From positions 1 to 64,000 of the forward strand of contig JAAEPT010000102.1 in NCBI GenBank assembly GCA_024232295.1: a DNA stretch of 64,000 bases, given 5' to 3'. The translations under genes were made by a program, and so were the position numbers. The DNA is from Cytophagales bacterium (GTDB lineage Bacteria > Bacteroidota > Bacteroidia > Cytophagales > JAAEPT01). Shown here in pieces: positions 46,796 through 55,759 of the stretch; within the stretch, counting starts at the first letter, position 1, and the number at the start of each line of letters is the position of its first letter. The notes beneath the pieces were generated by a model that was not told where the DNA came from, searched no databases, and saw only the letters and a list, made by a program, of their open reading frames with translations.

Positions 46796-49700
46796 TTACT
46801 CCTCCTCTTCTTGTTCTTCTTGATCGTTTGATATGAGTTGCAACACATCTGCATTAAAGTTGTCTTTGGTAAAGTTACACCATGCACAATCTTCCTTACC
46901 ACAACCATTAAATTCATGATTTTGAATGCCTTTATATGCATCTACCAATTGCTCTTTCACAAGTACTAAATCTTCTGGCTTGACTGGGATTTTATGACTC
47001 GTAAACTTCTTAGTAGCTTTATCTGGTTGTACAAAACTCATTTCTCCAGAGGTCATTTCCCAGCGATTGGTTGTATCCTCATCAAGTAGTACTTTATAAA
47101 AAACAATTTGCCTCCAATAATCTCCTCCCATCGGATTTTTTTCATCTGGACCTTTTAGCTTATCTTTGGCATTTTTAGGATTTCCTGTTTTATAGTCAAT
47201 TACATTAACAGTCTTTCCCTCAAAAACTTCAACCTTATCTAATTTACCTGTGATTGGAACACCTTCACAAGCAATGTTTCTTACTGCATACTCAAGTTCT
47301 AAATCATTTACATTCTTCCAATGATTCTTGTATTCCTCTAAATATAATGGTAATGTCTGATCTCCATAAGCGGTTCTATCAGCATATTCTTTCTCAGTAA
47401 AGTGAGAGTGAAAAACATCCATTCCCTTATGAAAATAATCTAATAATAAGTCAGAGTTCCCTAACTCTCCTTCATTTTTATAATTTTCAAAATAGTGCTC
47501 CAAAGCATAGTGAATAGCATTACCAAAACCAGTGTGTATTCCTCTGGCAGTTGGCACACGCAATACATTTTCGAAATAAAAGGATAATGGACAACGAAGG
47601 TATTTATTCAAGTTAGTCACACTCATTTTGAAGTTTTTGAGTGAACGTTCAATTAATCCTCTATCTAAAAGTTCTAATTTACCATCATAATCTCTTTGTA
47701 ATAATTGATAATGAAAAGTATTTACTTCTTCTTCTGATAAGCTAACTTTTTGTGTTTCTATCGAAGTACCTTCCATAATCTCTGACAAAAAGCGAGTAGA
47801 TTCCAATGCTTTTCCTTCAACAGTAGCGTCTGAATAAGACATAAAAAGAGCTTTCTTTGCTCGAGTCATTGCCACATAGAATAGACGTCTTTCATCTTCT
47901 ATGATTTGTTCTTTATTTGGAGTATCAGAAACTACATTGTCAGGTAAATTATAAGAACCTCCAGAAGCTCTCTTTTTATCCCATTTACCGTTATTAGCCC
48001 CCAACAAAAATACATAATCAAATTCTAGTCCTTTGGAACTATGAGCAGTCACAAAGTGGACTCCATCATCTACAGAAAGTGTTTGATGAATGGGTAATTC
48101 AATTTCATAAGCAATCATTTTATCTAAATTCTCTAAGAATAGAGACAAATTCATATTTTCGTCACGAGCAGATTCTGCTTTGATAAAATCAAAAAATGTT
48201 GTCAAAACACTCATTAACCATGTTCTTTCTTCTGAACTCATAATGAGTTGTAGAATCTTTCCTTTGTTAATCAAACGTTCAAAAAATACTTGCAAAGTAT
48301 CTTCCATCGCACTTCTTGTAAGAAGTTCAAGTGTTTTATCCAATGCAATGATTGCATCAATTGTCCTCAATCCTTCAATATCTTCCAATAAAATGCGATC
48401 TCCCAATACATTTCTCCATCGAATTTCCTTATCTCGATCATCTGCTTTCAAAACATAATTGATATGATAAGAGATTTGTGCAATGTCTCGTAAATCAACT
48501 CCAAAGTTTCGATAATGCATCAATTCAAATAGCATACTATCAGACTCTATGCTACCAGGTTTTTGATGCTCTTCATGTAAATAATGAAGAATTGTGATGA
48601 TATTCTTGACAAAAGGAAGTGTTAGAATATTTGTTCTTTTCTTAATATTCAAAGGAATTTCCTTACTCTCCATAATCTTCACCAAACTTTCTACTTGGTT
48701 GTGATTACGGTAAATAATGGCAATATCATCATATCGTACTCCTTGCTCATGTAGTGCCAATACACGCTTTAAAATGTCTGCTTCTTCATGTACTTGATTG
48801 GGATAGGCTGTAATCTTTGGAACAACATCTCCTTGAGCATTTGCCCCCATAGCCACCAAATCTTTGGTCAATGTAGGAAGATCTTGTTTTAGCTTCTTGA
48901 GTAATCGTTCTTCATTTCGATCAATTAGCACTTTTGAAGCATCTAGAATATGTTGTGTAGAACGGTAATTATTTTGAAGTACAATGGTTTTAATACTCTC
49001 ACTATACTTTTGATAATAATCTACAATATTACTCATATTTGCTCCTTGAAAACGATAAATTGATTGGTCATCATCTCCTACTACAAATACGTTTGCATCT
49101 TCTCCCCAATAAGAAGCTAAAGCATCCAAAATATCATTTTGAGAACCATTCGTGTCTTGGTATTCATCCACCAAAAAGTATTGATAACGCTCTTGGTAAG
49201 AAATCAAAACATCACTTTCTTCATCTTGAAAGGCTTTCAACACCCAAAGAATCATGTCTTGATAATCATAACGTCTTTTCTTTCGAAGTGCTTTTTCATA
49301 TTGTTCAAATAGACTTACAGCATATTTGATCGTTTCTAAATCTTCTTTTGCCTTTTTGTATTTTTTAGGGTTGATGTCTCCTTTTTGATATACTGTACCT
49401 GACTTTTTATCTGTATACTTTCGTTTGTATTGCAATTCTGGATCATTCTCCAATTCTTCAATACACTGCTCTAGTTTTTCAGTAAGGTATTCAACTGAAA
49501 AGTTTTCCTTTTTCATCAAATTGAAAAGGTTTGCCAAACGCCTACGTTCATAATAGATATCTCCAGTTAGTCGCTTGAAAAAATGTGTTCGGGGCACATC
49601 ATCCAAAATTCCTTTGTAAATATCTAATAACTCTAATTCTGAAACAGGTTGTAGTTCTCTGCTTTCCGAAAAATAACCAATATTTTCTTGTATTACTTGG

Positions 49701-50026
49701 TTACAAAAAGCGTGAAAGGTATAAATATGTACATTATGAGCAGTAGGGCCAATAAACTGTAAAAGACGCTTACGCATAGCAATCGTACCAGCATCTGTAT
49801 AGGTAAGACAAAGGATATTATGAGCACTGATATCTCCTCCTTGACTTAAAATCTCTCCAATCCTTGCTGCCAAAATCTGAGTTTTCCCTGTACCTGGTCC
49901 TGCTACTACCAATACAGGTCCTTCTGTTTGTTTAACAGCCTCCTTTTGTTGGTCATTTAGACGTTCAAGTTCTTTTTCAAAAAATGCTTGGTACTCATTA
50001 TCAGTTTTGGATTCTATAATGCTCAT
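46796..50026 (-). CDS. UvrD/PcrA-family helicase fused to an Fe-S PD-(D/E)XK nuclease
   Basis: A 1076-residue DNA repair enzyme. Superfamily 1 helicase motifs are all present: Q-Q-K-E-A-V, A-G-P-G-T-G-K-T (42-49), Y-T-D-A, D-E-Y-Q-D-T, V-V-G-D-D-D-Q-S-I-Y-R-F-Q-G-A, N-Y-R-S, T-A-H-S-S-K-G-L-E-F-D, and Y-V-A-M-T-R-A-K. From about 800 follows a RecB-like nuclease: Cys812 in L-R-C-P-L-S-F, G-K-L-D-K-V (Asp930), and I-D-Y-K-T-G (Asp944, Lys946). Cys1042, 1047 and 1050 in C-x4-C-x2-C, with Cys812, match the four-cysteine iron-sulphur staple of AddB-type nucleases. Start at the ATG at 50026; the longer frame starts at a TTG at 50044. A single gene. Likely role: processing DNA ends. Confidence 0.92.
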   Translation of the reverse strand: MSIIESKTDNEYQAFFEKELERLNDQQKEAVKQTEGPVLVVAGPGTGKTQILAARIGEILSQGGDISAHNILCLTYTDAGTIAMRKRLLQFIGPTAHNVHIYTFHAFCNQVIQENIGYFSESRELQPVSELELLDIYKGILDDVPRTHFFKRLTGDIYYERRRLANLFNLMKKENFSVEYLTEKLEQCIEELENDPELQYKRKYTDKKSGTVYQKGDINPKKYKKAKEDLETIKYAVSLFEQYEKALRKKRRYDYQDMILWVLKAFQDEESDVLISYQERYQYFLVDEYQDTNGSQNDILDALASYWGEDANVFVVGDDDQSIYRFQGANMSNIVDYYQKYSESIKTIVLQNNYRSTQHILDASKVLIDRNEERLLKKLKQDLPTLTKDLVAMGANAQGDVVPKITAYPNQVHEEADILKRVLALHEQGVRYDDIAIIYRNHNQVESLVKIMESKEIPLNIKKRTNILTLPFVKNIITILHYLHEEHQKPGSIESDSMLFELMHYRNFGVDLRDIAQISYHINYVLKADDRDKEIRWRNVLGDRILLEDIEGLRTIDAIIALDKTLELLTRSAMEDTLQVFFERLINKGKILQLIMSSEERTWLMSVLTTFFDFIKAESARDENMNLSLFLENLDKMIAYEIELPIHQTLSVDDGVHFVTAHSSKGLEFDYVFLLGANNGKWDKKRASGGSYNLPDNVVSDTPNKEQIIEDERRLFYVAMTRAKKALFMSYSDATVEGKALESTRFLSEIMEGTSIETQKVSLSEEEVNTFHYQLLQRDYDGKLELLDRGLIERSLKNFKMSVTNLNKYLRCPLSFYFENVLRVPTARGIHTGFGNAIHYALEHYFENYKNEGELGNSDLLLDYFHKGMDVFHSHFTEKEYADRTAYGDQTLPLYLEEYKNHWKNVNDLELEYAVRNIACEGVPITGKLDKVEVFEGKTVNVIDYKTGNPKNAKDKLKGPDEKNPMGGDYWRQIVFYKVLLDEDTTNRWEMTSGEMSFVQPDKATKKFTSHKIPVKPEDLVLVKEQLVDAYKGIQNHEFNGCGKEDCAWCNFTKDNFNADVLQLISNDQEEQEEEE

Positions 50027-50093
50027 ACTAACAAATTTAAACAATACACTCTATACTAGGAAATAATAAAAGGGTTGCTCCTCCTATAAAACA

Positions 50094-50128
50094 AAAAAGC
50101 TGTCTTTTCTAAAAAGACAGCTTTTTCA
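50094..50128 (-). terminator. Terminator of the coaX-ppiD operon
   Basis: The stem AAAAAGCTGTCTTTT/AAAAGACAGCTTTTT lies 18 bases beyond the ppiD stop at 50146 on the minus strand. Confidence 0.9.
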
Positions 50129-50145
50129 AACAATTTATTTTATAT

Positions 50146-52254
50146 CTAGTAAACGATATATCTGTAATCTTTTACATTCGCATTTTCTCTAATCGCAGCT
50201 TCAATTGCTCTAGAGTCATTTGTCCATGTACTCTTAACTTGTGACTTACTACTTGAGTAATCTCCTACTTCTTGAGCAGGAACAACTTCTTTCGTAGCTA
50301 AAATGAAAATACCATTATCTCCTTTTAAGATACCTGTTTCCTTATTCACCTCTGAATTAAAAGCTTTTGCTACAATTTCAACATCTTGCCCAACAGCGGA
50401 CATAAATGGATTATTTAAGTTAACTCCAGTAGCTGTATTTTGAACAGCACCATAGTAAGACTTCTCATACAATTTTGCTTTTTTCTCAGCCAATGTACCT
50501 TCCAAAGCCTCTACTTCTTTGATCAAAACCTCTCCTTTTTTCTCATTTAAGAAATCTTTCTTCACTTGCTCTTTTACAGAAGCAAATGTTACATTGTCTT
50601 TAGAAGAAATGTTAGTTACCACAGCAATTACATAAGTATCACCATTGTTCAATTCAAATACATTCTTAGAAACTTGATTCAATTCAGCATCTTTGTATGC
50701 CCATCTTACAATTTCTCTTGCTTTATCCAAAGAACTAACTCTGTTAGCTGTTGATTTTACATTAGCAGCAGTAACAATTGTTAATTTCTTCTCTTCAGCC
50801 TTTTTCTTGAAAGCTTCCATTGTAGTAGCTTCTCTAGAGAAAATACTTGCCTCTTTATAAACATTGTCTCTTGTCTGACGACTAGCTAATACCTCTTTAT
50901 TTAAAGTAACCAAAGTGTATTTATCTTTGATTTCTTTTGTCTTAACCAATTTCGTAACATCAATGATGTGATATCCAAATTGAGTTTCTACCAAATTAGG
51001 AATAACCCCTAATTTAGTTGCAGCAAATACAGCTTTTTGGAAAGGAGCAACCATTCTACCAGTTTCAAACTCTCCAAGATCTCCACCTTTATCTTTTGTA
51101 CCATCAGTACCATAAGTTTTTGCTAATTCAGCAAAATCTCCACCATTCAATGCTTCTGCTAAAATTTCCTCAGCCTTATCTTTATCTTCTTTCTTGAATA
51201 AGATATGACTTGCTTGTGCAGACTGAATAGTATCATACTTTTGTGCCAATACTTTGTAAGAATTGTAAACATCTCCTTCTAAGAAAGGACCATATACATT
51301 TCCTACTGCAAGGTTTGAATCTAACTGTAAAGCAACAGGTAAATTATTTTTCTCTACATCTCTTGCATTTGTCGGCTTATCAGAACGTAAACGAGCAAAT
51401 GCTTCTGCATCAGCTTCTGTACCTAATGCTTGTGTCAAACCAGCAATTTCTTTTTGGATAGCTTGTTTATCCTCTTCTGTTGCTTTCACATCAAAAGTAA
51501 TAAACTCAATTGTTCTACCATCTACTCCAGTATAATTTGCTTTGTTTGCATTGAAGTAAGCTTGTAAATCAGCATCCGAAAACTTAATTGTAGAATCCTG
51601 TATTTGAGAATAAGGAACATGTAAGAAATCAAAAGTTACACGAGCAGACTCTTCAGCATATTTCTTTTTTGCTTCAGCAGTCGTTACATAATTTGACTTT
51701 CCTAACAAGTTTTCATACTTCTTCTGCAATCGATCTTTTGCCATTGCGTTTTCAAAAGCTTCCCAACGTGCTTGTGATTCAGCATCTTTTCCTAAACCTT
51801 GTAGCGTTTGAGCAACTAACGAACGAGAAAATTCACCTGTAGAATCTTTGAATTGTTGTAAAACGTATTCGTGCAAAGTATTTCCTTGTACCATATCTAC
51901 ACGCTCACCATTCTTTCCAGAAGTCACTTCAATACCCAACTCCTCAAACTCTGTTTGATAAGCTGTGTTAAAAATAATTTCACTCCATGCTTGGTCACGA
52001 GCTGCATTACGCTGAAATTCAGACGCAGCTTGTCCTCTATTATTTTGCTCATACTGAGCGATAATACGCTTATATGAATTCTCAAAAAGTTGTGGTGCAA
52101 TTAGTTCTCCTGCCACTTCTCCCACTACTCTAGTATCTCCTTGGGCTTTCATTACACTAGATAATCCATCTTGAATAATAAAAAGTCCAATCCCTCCAGC
52201 CACAACGGCTAGTAACACTCCTGTTCTATTACGAATCTTAGTTAATACGCTCAT
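50146..52254 (-). CDS. PpiD/SurA-like periplasmic peptidyl-prolyl isomerase
   Basis: A 702-residue inner-membrane-anchored chaperone. An N-terminal TM helix (about 12-31) opens after L-T-K-I-R-N-R-T-G. A SurA_N-type helical region follows (about 45-200), then a parvulin (rotamase) domain near 345-440 (A-S-H-I-L-F-K, G-D-F-A-E-L-A-K-T-Y, G-G-D-L-G-E-F, F-G-Y-H-I-I-D-V). A long C-terminal part completes the protein. Family knowledge: PpiD helps fold proteins leaving the Sec channel, including outer membrane proteins. Last gene of the envelope operon. It also has a candidate promoter of its own at 52291-52321. Confidence 0.93.
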   Translation of the reverse strand: MSVLTKIRNRTGVLLAVVAGGIGLFIIQDGLSSVMKAQGDTRVVGEVAGELIAPQLFENSYKRIIAQYEQNNRGQAASEFQRNAARDQAWSEIIFNTAYQTEFEELGIEVTSGKNGERVDMVQGNTLHEYVLQQFKDSTGEFSRSLVAQTLQGLGKDAESQARWEAFENAMAKDRLQKKYENLLGKSNYVTTAEAKKKYAEESARVTFDFLHVPYSQIQDSTIKFSDADLQAYFNANKANYTGVDGRTIEFITFDVKATEEDKQAIQKEIAGLTQALGTEADAEAFARLRSDKPTNARDVEKNNLPVALQLDSNLAVGNVYGPFLEGDVYNSYKVLAQKYDTIQSAQASHILFKKEDKDKAEEILAEALNGGDFAELAKTYGTDGTKDKGGDLGEFETGRMVAPFQKAVFAATKLGVIPNLVETQFGYHIIDVTKLVKTKEIKDKYTLVTLNKEVLASRQTRDNVYKEASIFSREATTMEAFKKKAEEKKLTIVTAANVKSTANRVSSLDKAREIVRWAYKDAELNQVSKNVFELNNGDTYVIAVVTNISSKDNVTFASVKEQVKKDFLNEKKGEVLIKEVEALEGTLAEKKAKLYEKSYYGAVQNTATGVNLNNPFMSAVGQDVEIVAKAFNSEVNKETGILKGDNGIFILATKEVVPAQEVGDYSSSKSQVKSTWTNDSRAIEAAIRENANVKDYRYIVY

Positions 52255-52290
52255 TATTTCGTTTGTATATTCTTCTTAAAAAATATCCTT

Positions 52291-52321
52291 CCAAATTATA
52301 AATATTCTTTTACAAAATCAA
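52291..52321 (-). promoter_or_regulatory. Candidate promoter of ppiD
   Basis: On the minus strand TTG (52321-52319), 20 bases, then TAATTTGG (52298-52291). This is one mismatch from TAnnTTTG at normal spacing, within the 70-base gap before ppiD. Confidence 0.45.
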
Positions 52322-52324
52322 AGT

Positions 52325-53590
52325 TTAATCCACGTTATCTCTGTGAATTGTCAATTTTACTTTATCAATCCTAATCCCCAACATTGTTTTTATTTCTATT
52401 ATAAAGTCTCCTACCCTTATAATATCTTGAGCATTAGGTATTTCAGTATGATTTGCCAAAATAAATCCTCCCAATGTATCATATTCTCCCTTAGGCAATG
52501 CTAAACGATATTTTTCATTTAGATAATCAATCTCTTGACGAGCACTAAAAATGTAATTGTTCTTATCAATCACTTGTTCTGTCAAGTCTTCATCATCATG
52601 CTCATCCTGAATCTCTCCAAATATTTCTTCAATAATATCTTCGATTGTGACCAAACCAGAAGTTCCACCAAATTCATCAACCACCAATGCAATACTTTTA
52701 TGGCGTTCAATAAATTCAATCATTAAATCATTTGCCAACTTTGTTTCAGGGACAATCATAATATCAGAAACAATATCTTCAATCGATTGAGGTTTATAAA
52801 AAAGTTTAGAACTATGACAATAACCAATAATATCATCAATATTCTCACTATACACCAAAACCTTAGAGTGTCCTGTGTTTACAAAAGCAGACTTTAGGTC
52901 ACTAATAGAACTTGTAATATCTATGGCTACAATTTCAGTACGAGGAATCATACAATCCCTTACTTTGACTGTTTTAAACTCTAAGGCATTTGTAAAAATC
53001 TTTGTATCAATTTCGGCATTAGAAGCTTTGTCACTTTTTACCATTTCTTGCAAAAAGTTATTCATATCTGTAAGACCATAAACAGGCTTTTCGTCAGAAT
53101 ATGCTCCCTTAAAGACATTCACAATAATAAACTTGGAAAGACGAACCGTAATGAAAACAGGAACCCATAACAAAATGCTAATAATCTTCATAGGCACTGA
53201 AAGGATCACCAACATTCGATTACTATTAATTAAAAAAATGGCTTTTGGTACAAATTCGGCTGTAGCCAATACAATGATTGTTGATAAAATTGTCTGTACA
53301 ACCATTACCCCAATTTCATTCATATAGGGAATTAGAGCAGGTTCCATGACTTTCGCCATAAGCATACCATATAGCACCAAGGCAACTGTATTACCAATTA
53401 GTGTAGTACCAATAAACATGGCTGGTTTTTTCAAAAAAGAGGTAAGCAAGCGATAAGACAGTGCATTACTGCCATTTGCTTTTAGTTCTATGTGTAGTTT
53501 ATCAGCAGAAACAAAGGCGATTTCGATTCCTGAAAAAAAAGCAGAAAACAGTAGACAACCTAAAATTCCTCCCCATAGTTGATAATCCAT
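52325..53590 (-). CDS. HlyC/CorC family transporter-associated protein (DUF21-CBS-CorC)
   Basis: A 421-residue inner membrane protein. The DUF21 (CNNM) membrane domain spans 1-190 (F-S-G-I-E-I-A-F-V-S near 19-28, L-I-G-N-T-V-A-L-V). A CBS pair spans about 205-330 (D-C-M-I-P-R-T-E-I-V-A and L-V-V-D-E-F-G-G-T-S-G-L-V-T-I-E-D). A CorC_HlyC domain follows (about 345-418). Family knowledge: linked to Mg2+/Co2+ efflux; the gliding protein GldE is a homologue, so a GldE-like role is possible but not shown. Follows the small membrane protein gene by 6 bases in the envelope operon. Confidence 0.92.
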   Translation of the reverse strand: MDYQLWGGILGCLLFSAFFSGIEIAFVSADKLHIELKANGSNALSYRLLTSFLKKPAMFIGTTLIGNTVALVLYGMLMAKVMEPALIPYMNEIGVMVVQTILSTIIVLATAEFVPKAIFLINSNRMLVILSVPMKIISILLWVPVFITVRLSKFIIVNVFKGAYSDEKPVYGLTDMNNFLQEMVKSDKASNAEIDTKIFTNALEFKTVKVRDCMIPRTEIVAIDITSSISDLKSAFVNTGHSKVLVYSENIDDIIGYCHSSKLFYKPQSIEDIVSDIMIVPETKLANDLMIEFIERHKSIALVVDEFGGTSGLVTIEDIIEEIFGEIQDEHDDEDLTEQVIDKNNYIFSARQEIDYLNEKYRLALPKGEYDTLGGFILANHTEIPNAQDIIRVGDFIIEIKTMLGIRIDKVKLTIHRDNVD

Positions 53591-53596
53591 TTGATT

Positions 53597-53851
53597 CTAT
53601 TTTTTCTTTGTTTTTTTATTCTTCTTTTTCTTAGAAGTCATGTTTTGCTTTTGTTCTTCCTCCTCCTGTCTCTTCTTCTCTGCAGCTGCAGATTTTCTAT
53701 GCTGAAAAAGAAATAACAAAATAAAGGTGAGCATAAAAATCCAATAACTTCCAGCAAAACCCACCAAAATAATTTGGCTAACTCCTATAAAAAAAAAGCC
53801 TGTCGCCAATACCAAAATAATGGTATCAACCAATCCTAATCCCTTAAACAT
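53597..53851 (-). CDS. Small membrane protein with charged tail, unknown
   Basis: An 84-residue protein with two predicted TM helices (about 9-28 and 32-49). A highly charged cytoplasmic tail follows: H-R-K-S-A-A-A-E-K-K-R-Q-E-E-E-E and a terminal lysine-rich run. I recognise no family. It sits between lptC (41 bases upstream) and the HlyC/CorC gene (6 bases downstream) in the same direction, so it is almost certainly translated with them. The small size and basic tail would suit a membrane scaffold or an RNA- or lipid-contacting subunit, but that is inference. Confidence 0.7.
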   Translation of the reverse strand: MFKGLGLVDTIILVLATGFFFIGVSQIILVGFAGSYWIFMLTFILLFLFQHRKSAAAEKKRQEEEEQKQNMTSKKKKNKKTKKK

Positions 53852-53892
53852 AAATAAATCTATGATTTTACATCTACAAAGGTAAGTGATTA

Positions 53893-54444
53893 TTAATCAT
53901 CACCCAAAAATTCTACCCCTGTTGGATTCAAGATTTCCCAATCCGAAAAGTCAGACTTTGCTTCTAGACCTGTTCCTTTCAACAATTGATTCCCCGTTGT
54001 GATTTCTACTTTCTTATCAGTATAAATTCTTTCATCATCAGGTTCCCAATTCAATTCATCAGTTGCCAATAAGCGATTTTGAATATAATCCTTCACCCTT
54101 ACACTATCCTTGAAAGTCCATTGATTGTGTTTCTTAGTGAAATAAGCATACTTAGCAACTAGTACAGTTTCTTTTTGATGCTCATCATTATGAAACTCCA
54201 TATATAAACCTTCTGGAAATTCTTCATCATTTGATTGATACCTAATTTGCTTAGGAGCTCTCATAATAAATTCAACATGTGCAGAATCAGTAAGAACAGA
54301 CTCAATATTATGAGAAACTAAGACCGGGCCTTCATAAGGTTCAAAAAGAGAAGTTTTTCCTTCTCCACAAGAATACAAAAAACCTGCTACCAATAAAGGT
54401 AACAGGTTTCTTATTTTATTTTTCATACTATTCTTCAGCATCAT
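53893..54444 (-). CDS. lptC: LPS export protein LptC, lipoprotein form
   Basis: A 183-residue envelope protein. Lipobox F-L-Y-S-C (Cys26), then a beta-jellyroll with G-P-V-L-V-S-H-N-I near 39-47, E-E-F-P-E-G-L-Y-M-E-F, and Y-A-Y-F-T, ending in T-G-N-Q-L-L-K-G-T-G-L-E-A-K-S-D-F and W-E-I-L-N-P. This is the Bacteroidota LptC pattern. Family knowledge: LptC receives lipopolysaccharide from LptBFG and passes it to LptA. Here the N-terminus looks lipid-anchored instead of a plain TM helix. Begins one base after the TPR gene stop. Confidence 0.88.
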   Translation of the reverse strand: MMLKNSMKNKIRNLLPLLVAGFLYSCGEGKTSLFEPYEGPVLVSHNIESVLTDSAHVEFIMRAPKQIRYQSNDEEFPEGLYMEFHNDEHQKETVLVAKYAYFTKKHNQWTFKDSVRVKDYIQNRLLATDELNWEPDDERIYTDKKVEITTGNQLLKGTGLEAKSDFSDWEILNPTGVEFLGDD

Positions 54445-54445
54445 A

Positions 54446-55744
54446 TTAACGCTTTTGAATCGTTACTGTTTCATTTACCCAACACCCAGTATTGATCTTA
54501 TCTCCAACATTTTTATTTTGGTTAAAGATGTCCTCCATAGATGGGAATTGTTTTTTAGCTTCTGCCATTTTCTTTGAATTACCTGCTTTTTTGTATTGCT
54601 CATAAGCTGCTAAATAAACAGCACGAGAAGTAACAGGGTTTCCATTTACCTTACACTCATTGAAACTAGAAGAATACAAGTTACCAATCAATGTATAACA
54701 CTCAGAAGTTTTTTGACCTAAAGCAATTGCTTCTCTTGCATGCTTGCGAGCAGTTGATTTCTTTCCTTGCTTAGAAGCCATACTTGCTAAGTTGTATAAG
54801 ATCTCTCCTTTTTCTGCATTATCTGTACTCAACTCCAATGCCTTTGCATAAGATTCACCCGCTTTTTTGTAATTCTTTTGTTTCAAATACTGAATATTAC
54901 CCAATTGCTTATATCCTTTTGAAGTAGGCTCTTTTTCCAAAATGAAGTAAGAAACCTTTTCAAATAAATCATTTGAGATACATTTATTAACAATTGATAA
55001 TTTATAGATACGCTTAGCCAATTTCAATTCTGGATTTGCTAAGTACTTAGGTCCCATTTTATTTTGGATAAAATCACAATCCACTACAACAGTCTTAGAT
55101 AAAATTGTTTCAATCTTTGACTTTCTCTTTTCTAACTTTTCTTTCTTTTCTGGTTTTGTAGCAATTTGCTTATCCAAATAACCTGTAAGCTCATCATAAA
55201 CAGCTAATACTTGGTCATCTGTCAAATTACCTTTTTGCTTTTGTACCTTTACCAAAGTAAAGTAATTCACAAAAGTAGCATCATAAGTACCTTCCTTATT
55301 CAACTCGATTGTTTTTTTCAATTCTGCATAAAGAGCATCATATTTTGTCTTGTCTTTGTATTGGTAAGGATAAGCTTTTAATGCTTTATAATTCAAAACT
55401 TTTGCTTCTTCACCATACAATTGGATTCTTTTGTCATACAAAGCCAATACAGAATCTTGGAAAATTGCTTTTTGAGCAGGATCTTTCTCTGCCTTCACTA
55501 AGCCTTCATACATCTTCGTGGCATTTTGATACAAAGTCTTGTGTAATTTTGGCGTTTTTGTTAATAACCAGTAAATATTTGGACGAGCTTCGTTAAATTT
55601 CTTTGCCTTAATTAAACTCTGTGCGTATTTGTATTTACCTAAAGTCTCAACTTTATCTTCAGAGCCAAAATCATAACCATTTTGTGCAAATGCACTCAAC
55701 CCCATCATCAATGCTAATACCCAAACTAATTTCTTCATAATCAT
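54446..55744 (-). CDS. Periplasmic tetratricopeptide-repeat protein
   Basis: A 432-residue exported protein with signal peptide (M-K-K-L-V-W through A-F-A-Q). It is largely helical, with TPR-like repeats in the C-terminal half, such as G-Y-K-Q-L-G-N-I-Q-Y-L-K-Q-K-N-Y-K-K-A and A-Y-E-Q-Y-K-K-A-G. Several paired cysteines occur. The second ATG at 55738 is an equally good start. In many Bacteroidota a protein of this type lies between a barrel protein and lptC, as here. Inference: a scaffold or chaperone linked to outer membrane or LPS assembly. Confidence 0.85.
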   Translation of the reverse strand: MIMKKLVWVLALMMGLSAFAQNGYDFGSEDKVETLGKYKYAQSLIKAKKFNEARPNIYWLLTKTPKLHKTLYQNATKMYEGLVKAEKDPAQKAIFQDSVLALYDKRIQLYGEEAKVLNYKALKAYPYQYKDKTKYDALYAELKKTIELNKEGTYDATFVNYFTLVKVQKQKGNLTDDQVLAVYDELTGYLDKQIATKPEKKEKLEKRKSKIETILSKTVVVDCDFIQNKMGPKYLANPELKLAKRIYKLSIVNKCISNDLFEKVSYFILEKEPTSKGYKQLGNIQYLKQKNYKKAGESYAKALELSTDNAEKGEILYNLASMASKQGKKSTARKHAREAIALGQKTSECYTLIGNLYSSSFNECKVNGNPVTSRAVYLAAYEQYKKAGNSKKMAEAKKQFPSMEDIFNQNKNVGDKINTGCWVNETVTIQKR

Positions 55745-55759
55745 TTCTGTTCTATAAAA

